Below are positions 53,282 to 61,241 of a DNA stretch of 64,000 bases, one piece after another. Location of the stretch: positions 1 to 64,000 of the forward strand of contig NZ_BEWA01000012.1 in NCBI RefSeq assembly GCF_003112535.1, written 5' to 3'. The position numbers and the translations under genes are program-made. Under the pieces are notes generated by a model. That model worked only from the letters and a program-made list of their open reading frames with translations. It was not told where the DNA came from and made no database searches. Each line of letters starts with the position of its first letter. The first letter of the stretch is position 1. Source of the DNA: Streptomyces rishiriensis (GTDB lineage: Bacteria; Actinomycetota; Actinomycetes; Streptomycetales; Streptomycetaceae).

Positions 53282-53803
53282 CTACTCCCCGGCCGCGACT
53301 CCCCCACTCGGCCCGCTGCCTTTCCCGACCCCGATCGCGGCCCCCGTGCCGAGCCCCACGCCGAGCCCCGACCGCAACCCGCCCCCGTCCTCGTCGGCTT
53401 CCTCGCCTCCACCCCGCTCCCGCTCCCGCTCCCGCTCCACCAACGTCCGTACGACGGAGACGAGTTCCGCGGGATCGAACGGCTTGGGAAGAAACGCGTC
53501 GACTCCGACCTCAAGGCCGGCCTCGACCTCGTACTGCGTACAGGCGCTGATGATGACGAGAGGGAGGTCACGCGTCCGAGGGTCGGCGCGCAGCCGAGCG
53601 GCGGTGCCCAACCCGTCCAACCGGGGCATGACGACGTCGAGGGTCACCAGATCGGGCCGCGCCTGATGAACGACATCCAGACACTCGGCACCGTCGGACG
53701 CGGTCACGACCTCGAGACCCTCCAGCTCGAGATTGACCCTGATCAGCTGCCGGATGACCTTGTTGTCGTCCACCACAAGCACCCGGCCCGACGCGCCTGA
53801 CAC
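53282..53803 (-). CDS. Stand-alone response regulator receiver protein
   Basis: About 173 aa. Receiver domain with acidic pair D12/D13 and phospho-acceptor D56 (LVTLDVVMP), then ~45 residues of low-complexity charged/Gly sequence (ERERERERGGGEEADEDGGG) and no DNA-binding domain. GTG 53803 (MSGASGRVLVVDDNKVIRQ) is chosen at the domain border; the frame stays open to 53995. No kinase is adjacent; the partner is unknown. Confidence 0.85.
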   Translation of the reverse strand: MSGASGRVLVVDDNKVIRQLIRVNLELEGLEVVTASDGAECLDVVHQARPDLVTLDVVMPRLDGLGTAARLRADPRTRDLPLVIISACTQYEVEAGLEVGVDAFLPKPFDPAELVSVVRTLVERERERERGGGEEADEDGGGLRSGLGVGLGTGAAIGVGKGSGPSGGVAAGE

Positions 53804-53968
53804 AACTCGAGAGTAGGTCGGGACCGGCCACCGCGTCCGGGTTTTCCCCACTTCCACCCCGTGCGGGCGCCCCGGCCCTCCGCAAGCCCCGGAAACCTGT
53901 TCCTGATCACCCCGAGCGAGCTGGTAGTGTTCTACCCGTCGCCGCGAGCAACACCTCACGACCGACAC

Positions 53969-54040
53969 GCCCCCGTAGCTCAGGGGATAGAGCAACGGCC
54001 TCCGGAGCCGTGTGCGCAGGTTCGAATCCTGCCGGGGGCA
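53969..54040 (+). tRNA. tRNA-Arg (anticodon CCG)
   Basis: A 72-nt cloverleaf: acceptor GCCCCCG (53969-53975) pairs with CGGGGGC (54033-54039) and the discriminator is A. Anticodon stem ACGGC/GCCGT closes loop CTCCGGA with anticodon CCG at 54002-54004. T-loop GGTTCGAATCC is canonical. CCA is not encoded. The 3' half is the probable attachment site of the integrated element. Confidence 0.96.
54010..54040 (+). other. Presumed element attachment site in tRNA 3' end
   Basis: Actinomycete integrative elements typically recombine into the 3' end of tRNA genes, and a tyrosine integrase gene lies within 800 bp. The exact att core cannot be delimited because no second copy was seen in the window. Confidence 0.5.
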
Positions 54041-54058
54041 CCTTGCAGAAGGTGCCCA

Positions 54059-54098
54059 AAGACCCCGCCACCAGCGCTTTCGCTGAGGACGGGGTCTT
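54059..54098 (+). terminator. Composite hairpin behind tRNA-Arg
   Basis: A 9-bp outer stem AAGACCCCG/CGGGGTCTT (54059-54067 with 54090-54098) encloses an inner 5-bp stem CAGCG/CGCTG with loop CTTT. Likely terminator of the tRNA transcript. Confidence 0.75.
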
Positions 54099-54216
54099 GG
54101 CGTATGTGCAGGCGTATGCAGCCCACAGCGACCCTATGACGCAGTCTGTGGACTATTCGTGGACAGGATCTTGGCGCATCCCCCCTGGTCAGTCCCGGGA
54201 TTCCGTACCGCCTTAG

Positions 54217-54603
54217 TCAGCTGGCGTCCGGCCACTCCTCAGGAGGCAGAGGCGGCGACTCCGGGTCGCTCCGTCGTTCCACCTGCCGCGCGTTCTCCCC
54301 GCGCAGGCTGGTCAACCACAGCCATAGATCCGGTAGAGCCTGCTGCGGACAGGCGAGACGGTGCTCGATGCGGCACCGCTGGAACTGGTCCGGCGGGCAC
54401 ACTCCGTAGACAGTGACCCGCCCATCGGACAGCTCGATCCAGCGGTGCTCCGCCGGCACCGTATGGGCCAGCGGGCGCATGTCCGGCTCCAGCAACACCC
54501 AGTCCTGCTCAAGCGTCGCTACACGATCCTGCAAGAGCCCGCAGTTTGGGCACCGGTTCTGCCCACTGGCTAAGCGGCGCAGCGTCTCATCTAAAACCCC
54601 CAT
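54217..54603 (-). CDS. DUF6083-like zinc-ligand protein with two TTA codons
   Basis: 128 aa from ATG 54603 (MGVLDETLRRLASGQNRCPNCG). CPNC near the start and later Cys/His residues (VCPPDQFQRCRIEHRLACP) fit the DUF6083-type pattern of Streptomyces proteins often found by integrases. Leu4 and Leu11 are both TTA (positions 54592-54594 and 54571-54573), implying dependence on the bldA tRNA. No clear ribosome-binding site at this start; the frame is open to 54864 through the integrase 3' end. Function unknown. Confidence 0.6.
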   Translation of the reverse strand: MGVLDETLRRLASGQNRCPNCGLLQDRVATLEQDWVLLEPDMRPLAHTVPAEHRWIELSDGRVTVYGVCPPDQFQRCRIEHRLACPQQALPDLWLWLTSLRGENARQVERRSDPESPPLPPEEWPDAS

Positions 54604-54797
54604 GACGTGAGGGTCGCCAGGCAGTCGACCAAGGCGTAGAGCACGAATCAGACGGAACACCTGGGGCGGCAGTACGCCGATGAGACGAGACACGACGCGG
54701 CAGGTGCAACCAGCACCTACCAGCCGACGAAGCGCGGCCGAGACGCGCCGAAGCCCCCGGCCCATGCGGGCTGGGGGCTGACGCCTTACGTGCGCGA

Positions 54798-56171
54798 TCA
54801 CTCGTACTCGCGCAACAGCTCCTCGATCTTTCGGTTGGCCACCTCCTGCCGACCATCGATGCATTTGGCATAGCGAGACAGTAGGACTTCCACACTGTTG
54901 CCCGCCCGTTCGGCAACCTCGGTCGCATCCACTCCGGAGTTGAGCCAGGTGGACAGCGCCGAGTGCCGCAAGTCATACGGCCGCGCTGCGAGCGGCGAGG
55001 CGACGGCGGCCGGCGGAAGCGCCAGAAGTCGGGCTTCCTGCCAGACGCGGTAGTAGGTCGACGAGCCGACCACTCCCCCACGCTCGTTGGTGAACATCCG
55101 CCCGTCCTCGGCGGTCCCGAAGACATCGAGGTGCTGTCGCAGAATGGCGACGAGCTGAGGCGGGATCGGCACAGGCCGGACTTCTTCGGCGGGACGGTTC
55201 TTCAAGCCGCGGTCGTCATGCGTCTCACCGGAGTCCGTCCACTGCTTGCCGGCACTGGGCCGGGTCCGGTGAAGAAGCGCCGTCCCCCAGCCTGCTTCCG
55301 GCAGCTTCAGATCCGCTCCCGTGAGTCCCACGACCTCGGCGGGCCGGAACGCCCCGTAGTACATACAGGCGAACAGGCCGACCAATCGGCGGCCGCGGGC
55401 CCGGCCATACCCGCCGACGTACGAGACAGCGGTCAGCAGGGAACGCGCCTGCTCGGGATTTGCAACCACGCGCGGATCAACTTCCCCCGCGACCTTCGGC
55501 TTCGTCCACCGAATTCCACTAATCGGATTCTCTTTGAACTCTCCGAGGTCCACTGCATAGTGCAGGGCATTGACGAGCGTCCGGCGCTTCCGGCGTACGG
55601 TTTCCGCGGCAGCCGCCGTGCCGTCAAGCTTCAGCTTCAGCGAGTCCAGAACAGCCCTTGCGAGGGCGGCGTCCCCAAGGTCGGCCAGGGGACGCGCAGC
55701 CTTCGAGACCCAGTGCAGCACGCTCGCGACGTCATCCGGCAAGTCGCGATCATCAGGGCCAGGCAGGACGAAGGCCCAATGGCGCAGTGCCTTCCTGATC
55801 AGCTCCTCGGGAGGCCGGCCCGGCCGGTCGTCCAGAAGCGCCATGGTCACCGCGGTCAACGACTCGTTGATCCCGCTACGCGTGTTGGGGGCCGCATGAG
55901 GCCACTTCATAGCGAGGTACTTGAGAGCGAAGGCGTACCAGCTCGTCGAGGCTGCCTTTTCGACCATCGAGTCAGGCAATCCCGTGACCGTGTCGAACTC
56001 TTCACCACCATGGGCAGCCCGGAGGAGTTTGGAACGGTAGTGATCCGCCAACCCCTTGGTACGGAACTGATCGGAGAACACATTCCCGGCAACGATCCAC
56101 CGGACGTCGTAGGACGACTTCTTCGTGTTCCTCTTCCGAACGCCCCACACCTTCACGTCGAGAGACTTCAC
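54798..56171 (-). CDS. int: Tyrosine integrase of the integrated element
   Basis: 457-aa tyrosine recombinase. Core-binding helices at about 75-215 and the catalytic domain at 235-440, with R276 (GAFRPAEV), R402-H403 (YDLRHSALSTWL) and nucleophile Y434 (VLLSRYAKCI). Y399 stands at the position often occupied by His. GTG 56171 overlaps the xis stop (GTGA), giving a rep-xis-int unit. Close to tRNA-Arg, as expected for site-specific integration into the tRNA. Confidence 0.93.
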   Translation of the reverse strand: MKSLDVKVWGVRKRNTKKSSYDVRWIVAGNVFSDQFRTKGLADHYRSKLLRAAHGGEEFDTVTGLPDSMVEKAASTSWYAFALKYLAMKWPHAAPNTRSGINESLTAVTMALLDDRPGRPPEELIRKALRHWAFVLPGPDDRDLPDDVASVLHWVSKAARPLADLGDAALARAVLDSLKLKLDGTAAAAETVRRKRRTLVNALHYAVDLGEFKENPISGIRWTKPKVAGEVDPRVVANPEQARSLLTAVSYVGGYGRARGRRLVGLFACMYYGAFRPAEVVGLTGADLKLPEAGWGTALLHRTRPSAGKQWTDSGETHDDRGLKNRPAEEVRPVPIPPQLVAILRQHLDVFGTAEDGRMFTNERGGVVGSSTYYRVWQEARLLALPPAAVASPLAARPYDLRHSALSTWLNSGVDATEVAERAGNSVEVLLSRYAKCIDGRQEVANRKIEELLREYE

Positions 56172-56338
56172 GCCGCCGCCTCCAGCTGACGAAGCCACGT
56201 GGTGAAGTCACTCCGCCAAACACGGAGCTCTCCGTTGGGCAGTTTGAACGCGGCCGGCCCGTATCCCAGCTCCCGCCAGCGGTAGAAGGTGCGCCGGGAG
56301 ACTCCGCCCAGCTCGACGAGGATCTGCGGAACGGTCAT
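56168..56338 (-). CDS. xis: Excisionase, MerR-like HTH
   Basis: 56 aa (MTVPQILVELGGVSRRTFYRWRELGYGPAAFKLPNGELRVW...). A winged-helix HTH_17 domain that bends DNA to favour excision. ATG 56338 overlaps the repSA stop (TGATG), and the stop overlaps int. The frame extends to 56362, but the overlap start is preferred. Confidence 0.88.
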   Translation of the reverse strand: MTVPQILVELGGVSRRTFYRWRELGYGPAAFKLPNGELRVWRSDFTTWLRQLEAAA

Positions 56339-57705
56339 CAGTTCGTCTCGTCGGCGGTCCACGACGAGTCTCCTTCCGTATTTGAGGTGTCGGGTCGCCG
56401 TGAGGTGGCGAACCAGGATTCAGCAGCGGTCAGGCCGGTACCGGCGAAGCGCCAGTGCGAGAGGACGAGGACGGTGTCCGGGTCCGGCATGGGGTGGCCG
56501 GTCAGGGCTACGCGTTCGCGGGTGAGTGCTTCGTTGTGGTCGGCGCGTTCCTGGCGGAGGGCGCCGAGGGTGACGGAGTAAGCGCGGGACTTGGTGGAGA
56601 AGTGGCCGCGGAAACCGAGCATGTGAGCCCACTTGCGCAGCCGGAGTTCTTCGAGTTCGGGCAGTCCTCCGAGGTGCCAGCAGGTGAGGATCATCTGCCG
56701 GGCGTGGTCGGTGACGTCGGTGCCGATCAGGTCGGTGATGGGGTTGCGGATCGGGCGGTCGATGGTGCCGGTCGCGCTCTCCGCTCCCTTGGTGGCGTAC
56801 TTGGCGATGTAGGCGGCGACGGCCCGGCTGGTCAGGTCGGTGGTTCCGGAAAAGTCGGCGGACCGGATAGGGCGGATGTCGAGCTGTTCGCCGAAGCGGA
56901 AAGTGTGTGCGCGACCGTCGAGGGTCGGGCCAGGCGTCTCAGCGAGCTGGACGGCCGAGCGGATCGCGTCGGCGAGGAGCTCTGTCGTGGCCCAGACAGG
57001 CGGGGAGTCCTCGGCACCTTCAGGACCGTCGAGGCGGATCACGGCATGGAAGTGCACGGCTCCGCGCCGCTGGTACTCGGCGACCTTGGCATAGGAGACC
57101 TTGAGGCACTCGCGCAGTTCGGAACGGGTGAGGTTCGCGCGCATCGCAAGCTGTTGGCGCAGGTAGGTGGTGAACCGGGCCCACAGGGCACCGGCGTGCG
57201 CGTTCCACAGAACGGCGTCGCGGTAGTCGTAGCGCTCCGGGTTGAGCGGGGTGCCGAGGGCGGGGTCGTCGTCCTGGTGGAGGCGTCCGCAGCGGCAGCG
57301 ACCGCCGCCGGGCCGGTTGTGGACGGGACCGAAGGACGGAGCCGTGAAGGTGGCGAAGACGCGGGGGTGTTGGGCGACTGTCGGGCCGATTCCCTTGCCG
57401 CCGCTCAGGCCTGCCGTGACGAGGTGGTACGTGTCCTTGCGGTAGACCTCCGCGCAGGCGGCGCATCGGGTTGCCCGACGGTTGTTGCAGCGGATGAGGA
57501 GCTGTCCGGCGGGAAGGTCGCGGTCGAAGATCTCGCGGACGATTTCGCCGGTCGCGGCGTGGACGTCGAGGCGGGACCCCTCCATCCGTACGGGCCGCTC
57601 GCAGCCTCCAAGCCGCTGGACCTGGTGTGCGTAGGCGCTGAGGTCACCGTGCTGGGCGAGGGCTGCCAGCTGGCGAATGGCTCCGTCGGGAGCCTCGGGG
57701 CGCAT
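56338..57705 (-). CDS. repSA: RepSA-type replication initiator
   Basis: 455 aa. Several Cys pairs near the N-terminus (RCNNRRATRCAACAEVY, CRCGRLHQDD), and an HUH-type metal-binding motif GAVHFHAVIRLDG. Further segments YIAKYATKG and RKWAHMLGFRGHFSTKSRAYSVT are typical of pSAM2 RepSA-family rolling-circle initiators. GAGGAGG lies 9 nt before ATG 57705. First gene of the rep-xis-int unit. Confidence 0.9.
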   Translation of the reverse strand: MRPEAPDGAIRQLAALAQHGDLSAYAHQVQRLGGCERPVRMEGSRLDVHAATGEIVREIFDRDLPAGQLLIRCNNRRATRCAACAEVYRKDTYHLVTAGLSGGKGIGPTVAQHPRVFATFTAPSFGPVHNRPGGGRCRCGRLHQDDDPALGTPLNPERYDYRDAVLWNAHAGALWARFTTYLRQQLAMRANLTRSELRECLKVSYAKVAEYQRRGAVHFHAVIRLDGPEGAEDSPPVWATTELLADAIRSAVQLAETPGPTLDGRAHTFRFGEQLDIRPIRSADFSGTTDLTSRAVAAYIAKYATKGAESATGTIDRPIRNPITDLIGTDVTDHARQMILTCWHLGGLPELEELRLRKWAHMLGFRGHFSTKSRAYSVTLGALRQERADHNEALTRERVALTGHPMPDPDTVLVLSHWRFAGTGLTAAESWFATSRRPDTSNTEGDSSWTADETN

Positions 57706-57803
57706 GTGCGGATGCCTCCTCGGGGCGGAAGTTCGGGACGTGCACCCCGGCCTGCGTAGGGGGCTAGACAGTATGGGCAGGCCGGAGCGCTGCGTAGATG
57801 AGG

Positions 57804-58118
57804 TCAGCGGCGGTCGCTCTTGAGGATCGAGCGGATGACGACGGCGCAGACGGCCACGGAAGCGGCGGTGATGGCCACGGCGAGGAGCATGGAGACCAGG
57901 ACGGCGCCGACGACCAGGACCAGGGCTCCCCCACCGGCGGCGAGGGTGAGCACGCTGCCCGGCGTGAGTTGGACCGCCGACCGGTTGGAGGCGGGGGCCG
58001 CCGATACCGGGGCTGGGGCGTAGGCGGTGGGGTTGTAGGCCGAAGGGCTGTAGGTCGCCGGGGGCATGCTGGCGGGCATCGGGGCGGTATCCGGGCGGGG
58101 GTACTTGGGGGTGAACAC
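57804..58118 (-). CDS. SpdB-like membrane protein of the element
   Basis: 104 aa from GTG 58118. Pro/Ala/Tyr-rich N-terminus (MFTPKYPRPDTAPMPASMPP) and two overlapping hydrophobic stretches (VLTLAAGGGALVLVVGAVLVSMLLAVAITAASVAVCAVVI). Its size, topology and place among transfer genes suggest a spread protein aiding intramycelial plasmid spread. AAGGGA upstream. Confidence 0.75.
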   Translation of the reverse strand: MFTPKYPRPDTAPMPASMPPATYSPSAYNPTAYAPAPVSAAPASNRSAVQLTPGSVLTLAAGGGALVLVVGAVLVSMLLAVAITAASVAVCAVVIRSILKSDRR

Positions 58119-58138
58119 GGGGCGGTCCCTTCTGCGGG

Positions 58139-58294
58139 TCAGTCGAGGAGCGTGGCGACGGCGGGGGCGAGGACGCTGTTGGCGACGAGGTAGCCGCCGA
58201 GGAGGAGCAGGGCGACCAGCCACCACGGCGGGCGGGCGAGCTGGATGCCGAGGACGGCGACGACGAGCACGGCGAACCAGAGCGGGACGGTCAT
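58139..58294 (-). CDS. 51-aa membrane protein of the transfer region
   Basis: MTVPLWFAVLVVAVLGIQLA then WWLVALLLLGGYLVANSVL: two membrane helices in 51 residues. ATG 58294 has AGGAG 9 nt upstream and the stop is 20 bp before the next gene's start. Probable Spd-class small protein. Too short for a standard ORF cutoff. Confidence 0.7.
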   Translation of the reverse strand: MTVPLWFAVLVVAVLGIQLARPPWWLVALLLLGGYLVANSVLAPAVATLLD

Positions 58295-58309
58295 GGCAGC
58301 GGTCTCCTG

Positions 58310-58489
58310 TCAGGCCTTGCAGCGGTGGGTGCGGGCGGCGAGTTCGGCGGCGGCGCGGCTGTCGTACTCGGTGGAGTAGTCGCAGCGCGGTGCGGTGCAG
58401 GCGGCTAGGTGGCGGTTACGGCCGCGGGCGATGTACGAGGCGACCTGTACCGGGCCGATGCGGCGGACGTTGCGGAAGCGCGGGTTCAC
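58310..58489 (-). CDS. Mobile element transfer protein, small zinc-ligand type
   Basis: 59 aa: MNPRFRNVRRIGPVQVASYI with C31 (TAPRC), H and C near the end (RTHRCKA). Small proteins of this length and pattern are regularly annotated as mobile-element transfer proteins in Streptomyces AICEs. GTG 58489, AAAGGA 8 nt upstream. Confidence 0.7.
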   Translation of the reverse strand: MNPRFRNVRRIGPVQVASYIARGRNRHLAACTAPRCDYSTEYDSRAAAELAARTHRCKA

Positions 58490-58504
58490 GGTGTTCGTCC
58501 TTTC

Positions 58505-59206
58505 TCAGAGGTGAGCGGCGACGGAGGCCGTCATGGACGGGGGCAGGCCGAGCCGCGCGCGGACGTCGTCGGGGTCAGCAGGCCCGCCCGTGGTCGCGCG
58601 GTGTTGCTCGGCCAGGGCTTGGGCGCGGTCGATGAGGGCGGGCGGCAAGGTGACTGACGGGGCTGCGGGGGCTGCGACCGGCGCGGACGTTGTGGGCGGC
58701 TCCGGTTCGGGGTCCGGCTCGGCGACCGGTTCCGGCAGCGCGTCACGGTCGGGGGCGTCGACCACGGCCGGGACGGGGGCCTGTTCACCGTCCGTCTCGG
58801 GGATCGCGGCGACCGGTAACGAGTCGGCGATGCGTGGTGTGTGGGCGAGGAGGGTTCCGCCGAAGAAGGCGACGGCGGGCCAGCCGGCCACCACGACGCG
58901 GAGCGACGCGGGAACGTCGTTCAGGTCGAGGAGTCCGGCGGTGGCGATGTTGGCACCGAGGGATGCGGTCAGGGCGATCAGGAACCACAGCCGCGGGCCC
59001 CCGGCTGGCTGTCCGGCGCGCTGCTGTTCGCGCATCCGGCGCCAGGCGGCGACAAGCAGCAGGTCGACGGAGACGGGGTAGGCCCATGCCTTCCAGCCGC
59101 CCTGTCCGGCCGCGTCGGCGAGGTCGTGAAGGTGCGAGAAGGACAGAGCGCCCGCGATCACGGCTTGGACGATCACGGCGTCCACACGGGCCAACTGGGC
59201 GCGCAT
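58505..59206 (-). CDS. DUF2637 membrane protein (SpdB2-like)
   Basis: 233 aa. N-terminal DUF2637-type region with about four membrane helices (AVIVQAVIAGALSFSHLHDLADAAGQ, WFLIALTASLGANIATAGLL, VVVAGWPAVAFFGG), then a Pro/Glu-rich linker and a C-terminal helix (IDRAQALAEQHR...VRARLGLPPS) that could bind DNA. Common next to tra genes in actinomycete elements. ATG 59206. Confidence 0.82.
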   Translation of the reverse strand: MRAQLARVDAVIVQAVIAGALSFSHLHDLADAAGQGGWKAWAYPVSVDLLLVAAWRRMREQQRAGQPAGGPRLWFLIALTASLGANIATAGLLDLNDVPASLRVVVAGWPAVAFFGGTLLAHTPRIADSLPVAAIPETDGEQAPVPAVVDAPDRDALPEPVAEPDPEPEPPTTSAPVAAPAAPSVTLPPALIDRAQALAEQHRATTGGPADPDDVRARLGLPPSMTASVAAHL

Positions 59207-59293
59207 CGGCTCGGGTTCCTTCCTGTTCGAGGCATGGGAGGGGTAGGGAGTTGGCGCGAGGCGGTCACGCCGGCCGTTAGGAAGGTGGTGCGG

Positions 59294-60658
59294 CTACTCG
59301 GTCACCGGGCGGGCGGTAGGCACGACGGCCGGGGCGAACGCCTTGGAGGACTCGACGGCGACGGCGGGCCGGAAGGAGTCGAGGCGGGGCAGTTCCGGCA
59401 CCAGGGCGGCCGTGTCGCGGCAGATGACAGCCGCATCGTCGAGGGACAGGTGCGGTGAGCGGGCGCGGGACCAGCCGCCGGAGGAGTCGCCGACGATCGC
59501 GACGCCGGGCCGTTCGGCCGGGATGGAGGTGGCGGCGAGGGCCGCTTCCGGAGAGATGTCGGCGAGCGCCATGTTCGCCGAGGACTCGTCATTGACGCGG
59601 TGGCAGATGCGGCCGGTGAGCTGGGCGCGGAGCATGGTCGCGCCCTTGCCGAGTTCGGAGCCGAAGCGCTGCCCGCACACCTCGAGGTAGATGCCGGCCG
59701 CACGGCCGAGCTGGGCGATCCGGATCAGCTTGGTGACCATGGCGTCGCGTCGCTTCTCGTCGTCGCGGCTCGCGGCGAGGAAGAGTTCCGCGACCTCGTC
59801 GACGACGACCACAACCGGCACCGGCCGTACCGCGTCCGGCAGCCCCCATACGTCCGAGGTGAGGACGGCGTCCGGGCCCGCAGTGGACGAGAGCCCGATG
59901 AGACGGAACCGTGCCTCCATCTCTTCCAGCAGGACGTCAAGGAGTTCGTTCGCCCGGTCCGGGGTATCGGCGAGAGCGGACAACCGGGGCGCGAACGAAG
60001 CCAGTTCGACACCCCATTTGCAGTCGACCCCGACGAGCACGACCCGTTGCCGAGCCAGGCCGCACACCAGGTTCCGCAGGTACACGGACTTGCCGGACTG
60101 CGTCGCGCCGAGGATGAGTTCATGCGGCACGGCACGGAAGTCCCGCACGTGCCACCGTCCGTCATCACGAAGCGCCAGCGGAAGGGTGAGCGGCCCACGC
60201 TGCTTCCACCGCCGTGCGGGCTGCACGTCGGAGAGCACGTCCCAGCCGATCAAACGCAGTTCGAGCCAGCCCGGCTTGGTCGGACGGATGTGCACGGCGT
60301 GCGCTGCCCAGGCATGGCGCAGCCGGTCGGCCGAGGCCATGAAGTCCTCGGGAGCCTGCCCGGTCGCCATACGCAGCCGCATCACGAGCCCGGACCCGGT
60401 CGGCCACGGCAGCGACCGCCGAGGAGGAACGGGAGCCGCTTCCCGCCCGATCATCCGGGCCGTGGCCCGACGGACGGCCGAGGCCGGAACCGTCAGGCCG
60501 CACGCGTCCATCGTTGCCCGGTAGGTGGTGAGCACGCGTAGCGCGACGAACGGATAGCCGACCAGCCACCAGAACGCGACCGGTGCGCGCCGGCGCAGGA
60601 CCAGCAGGGCGACGAGTGCCAGCAGACACAGCGCCAGCGCCCAGACAGCGTCAGTCAT
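59294..60658 (-). CDS. FtsK/TraB-like DNA translocase
   Basis: 454 aa. Two N-terminal membrane spans (WALALCLLALVALLVL and VAFWWLVGYPFVALRVL), an FtsK/SpoIIIE-type ATPase with Walker A GATQSGKS (184-191) and Walker B VVVVVDEVAEL. Such proteins move double-stranded plasmid DNA between hyphae. No obvious gamma winged helix at the C-terminus, unlike canonical TraB. ATG 60658 with GAAGG very close; the frame extends to 60757. Confidence 0.87.
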   Translation of the reverse strand: MTDAVWALALCLLALVALLVLRRRAPVAFWWLVGYPFVALRVLTTYRATMDACGLTVPASAVRRATARMIGREAAPVPPRRSLPWPTGSGLVMRLRMATGQAPEDFMASADRLRHAWAAHAVHIRPTKPGWLELRLIGWDVLSDVQPARRWKQRGPLTLPLALRDDGRWHVRDFRAVPHELILGATQSGKSVYLRNLVCGLARQRVVLVGVDCKWGVELASFAPRLSALADTPDRANELLDVLLEEMEARFRLIGLSSTAGPDAVLTSDVWGLPDAVRPVPVVVVVDEVAELFLAASRDDEKRRDAMVTKLIRIAQLGRAAGIYLEVCGQRFGSELGKGATMLRAQLTGRICHRVNDESSANMALADISPEAALAATSIPAERPGVAIVGDSSGGWSRARSPHLSLDDAAVICRDTAALVPELPRLDSFRPAVAVESSKAFAPAVVPTARPVTE

Positions 60659-60663
60659 GGCCT

Positions 60664-61011
60664 TCAGCCCTGCACCGAAGCGGGGGCGTTGACCATGACC
60701 GCGTCCGCCCGGTACGCGATGCCGTGACGCATCCGCCCGCCGAACTCGCTCTCCCACGGCCGGGCGATGAGGCCGGGCAGGATGACCGGAGCCCCCATCA
60801 CCAGGCCTTCACCGATGCCCTTCTCGGGGACGGTGACCTTGATCATGTCCGAACCACCCGCCGCGATGAACACCAGCTCCAGCACCATAAGCCGGTCGTT
60901 GGTCACCGGGTCGATGGCGATCTCACCGGTCTGACGGTCCTTCACCTTGACCTCGGGCAGCTTGGTGACGAGGAGCGTCGCGGACGAGACGTCTACGGGG
61001 ATGACACGCAT
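60664..61011 (-). CDS. SCO3933-family regulatory protein
   Basis: 115 aa (MRVIPVDVSSATLLVTKLPE...GGRMRHGIAYRADAVMV), predicted mostly beta with no membrane span. I recognise this as the small SCO3933-type protein encoded just before FtsK-like genes in Streptomyces elements; 'regulatory' is inherited annotation. GAGG lies 8 nt before ATG 61011. 5 bp from the translocase gene, so co-transcribed. The operator array lies upstream. Confidence 0.75.
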   Translation of the reverse strand: MRVIPVDVSSATLLVTKLPEVKVKDRQTGEIAIDPVTNDRLMVLELVFIAAGGSDMIKVTVPEKGIGEGLVMGAPVILPGLIARPWESEFGGRMRHGIAYRADAVMVNAPASVQG

Positions 61012-61068
61012 TTCTTGAACCTCACTTAGTTGGCGATGCGTCCAGTCCGCACCGCTTGAGTCTGGATA

Positions 61069-61158
61069 CCCCCCTAGACAACGGAGGGTGACCCGCCCGA
61101 ACTGTCTAGGGGGGTTGACGACTACGTTAGACCTACGAGTCGTCAACTGTCTAGGGGG
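61069..61158. promoter_or_regulatory. Operator-like array in the divergent promoter region
   Basis: The motif TGTCTAGGGGG occurs three times: inverted at 61070-61080, and direct at 61103-61113 and 61148-61158. The first two form a 12-bp perfect inverted repeat (61069-61080 with 61103-61114). A second 9-bp inverted repeat GTTGACGAC/GTCGTCAAC (61114-61122 with 61139-61147) lies between copies two and three and contains TTGACG on both strands. Probably a repressor-controlled bidirectional promoter. Confidence 0.75.
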
Positions 61159-61241
61159 ATATACGAGAAGGTCGAGCGTCTGGTGTCAGACCCTTGAACG
61201 ATGATGCCGTCCGGGATCGGTCGACTTCCTGGAGGAACGTG

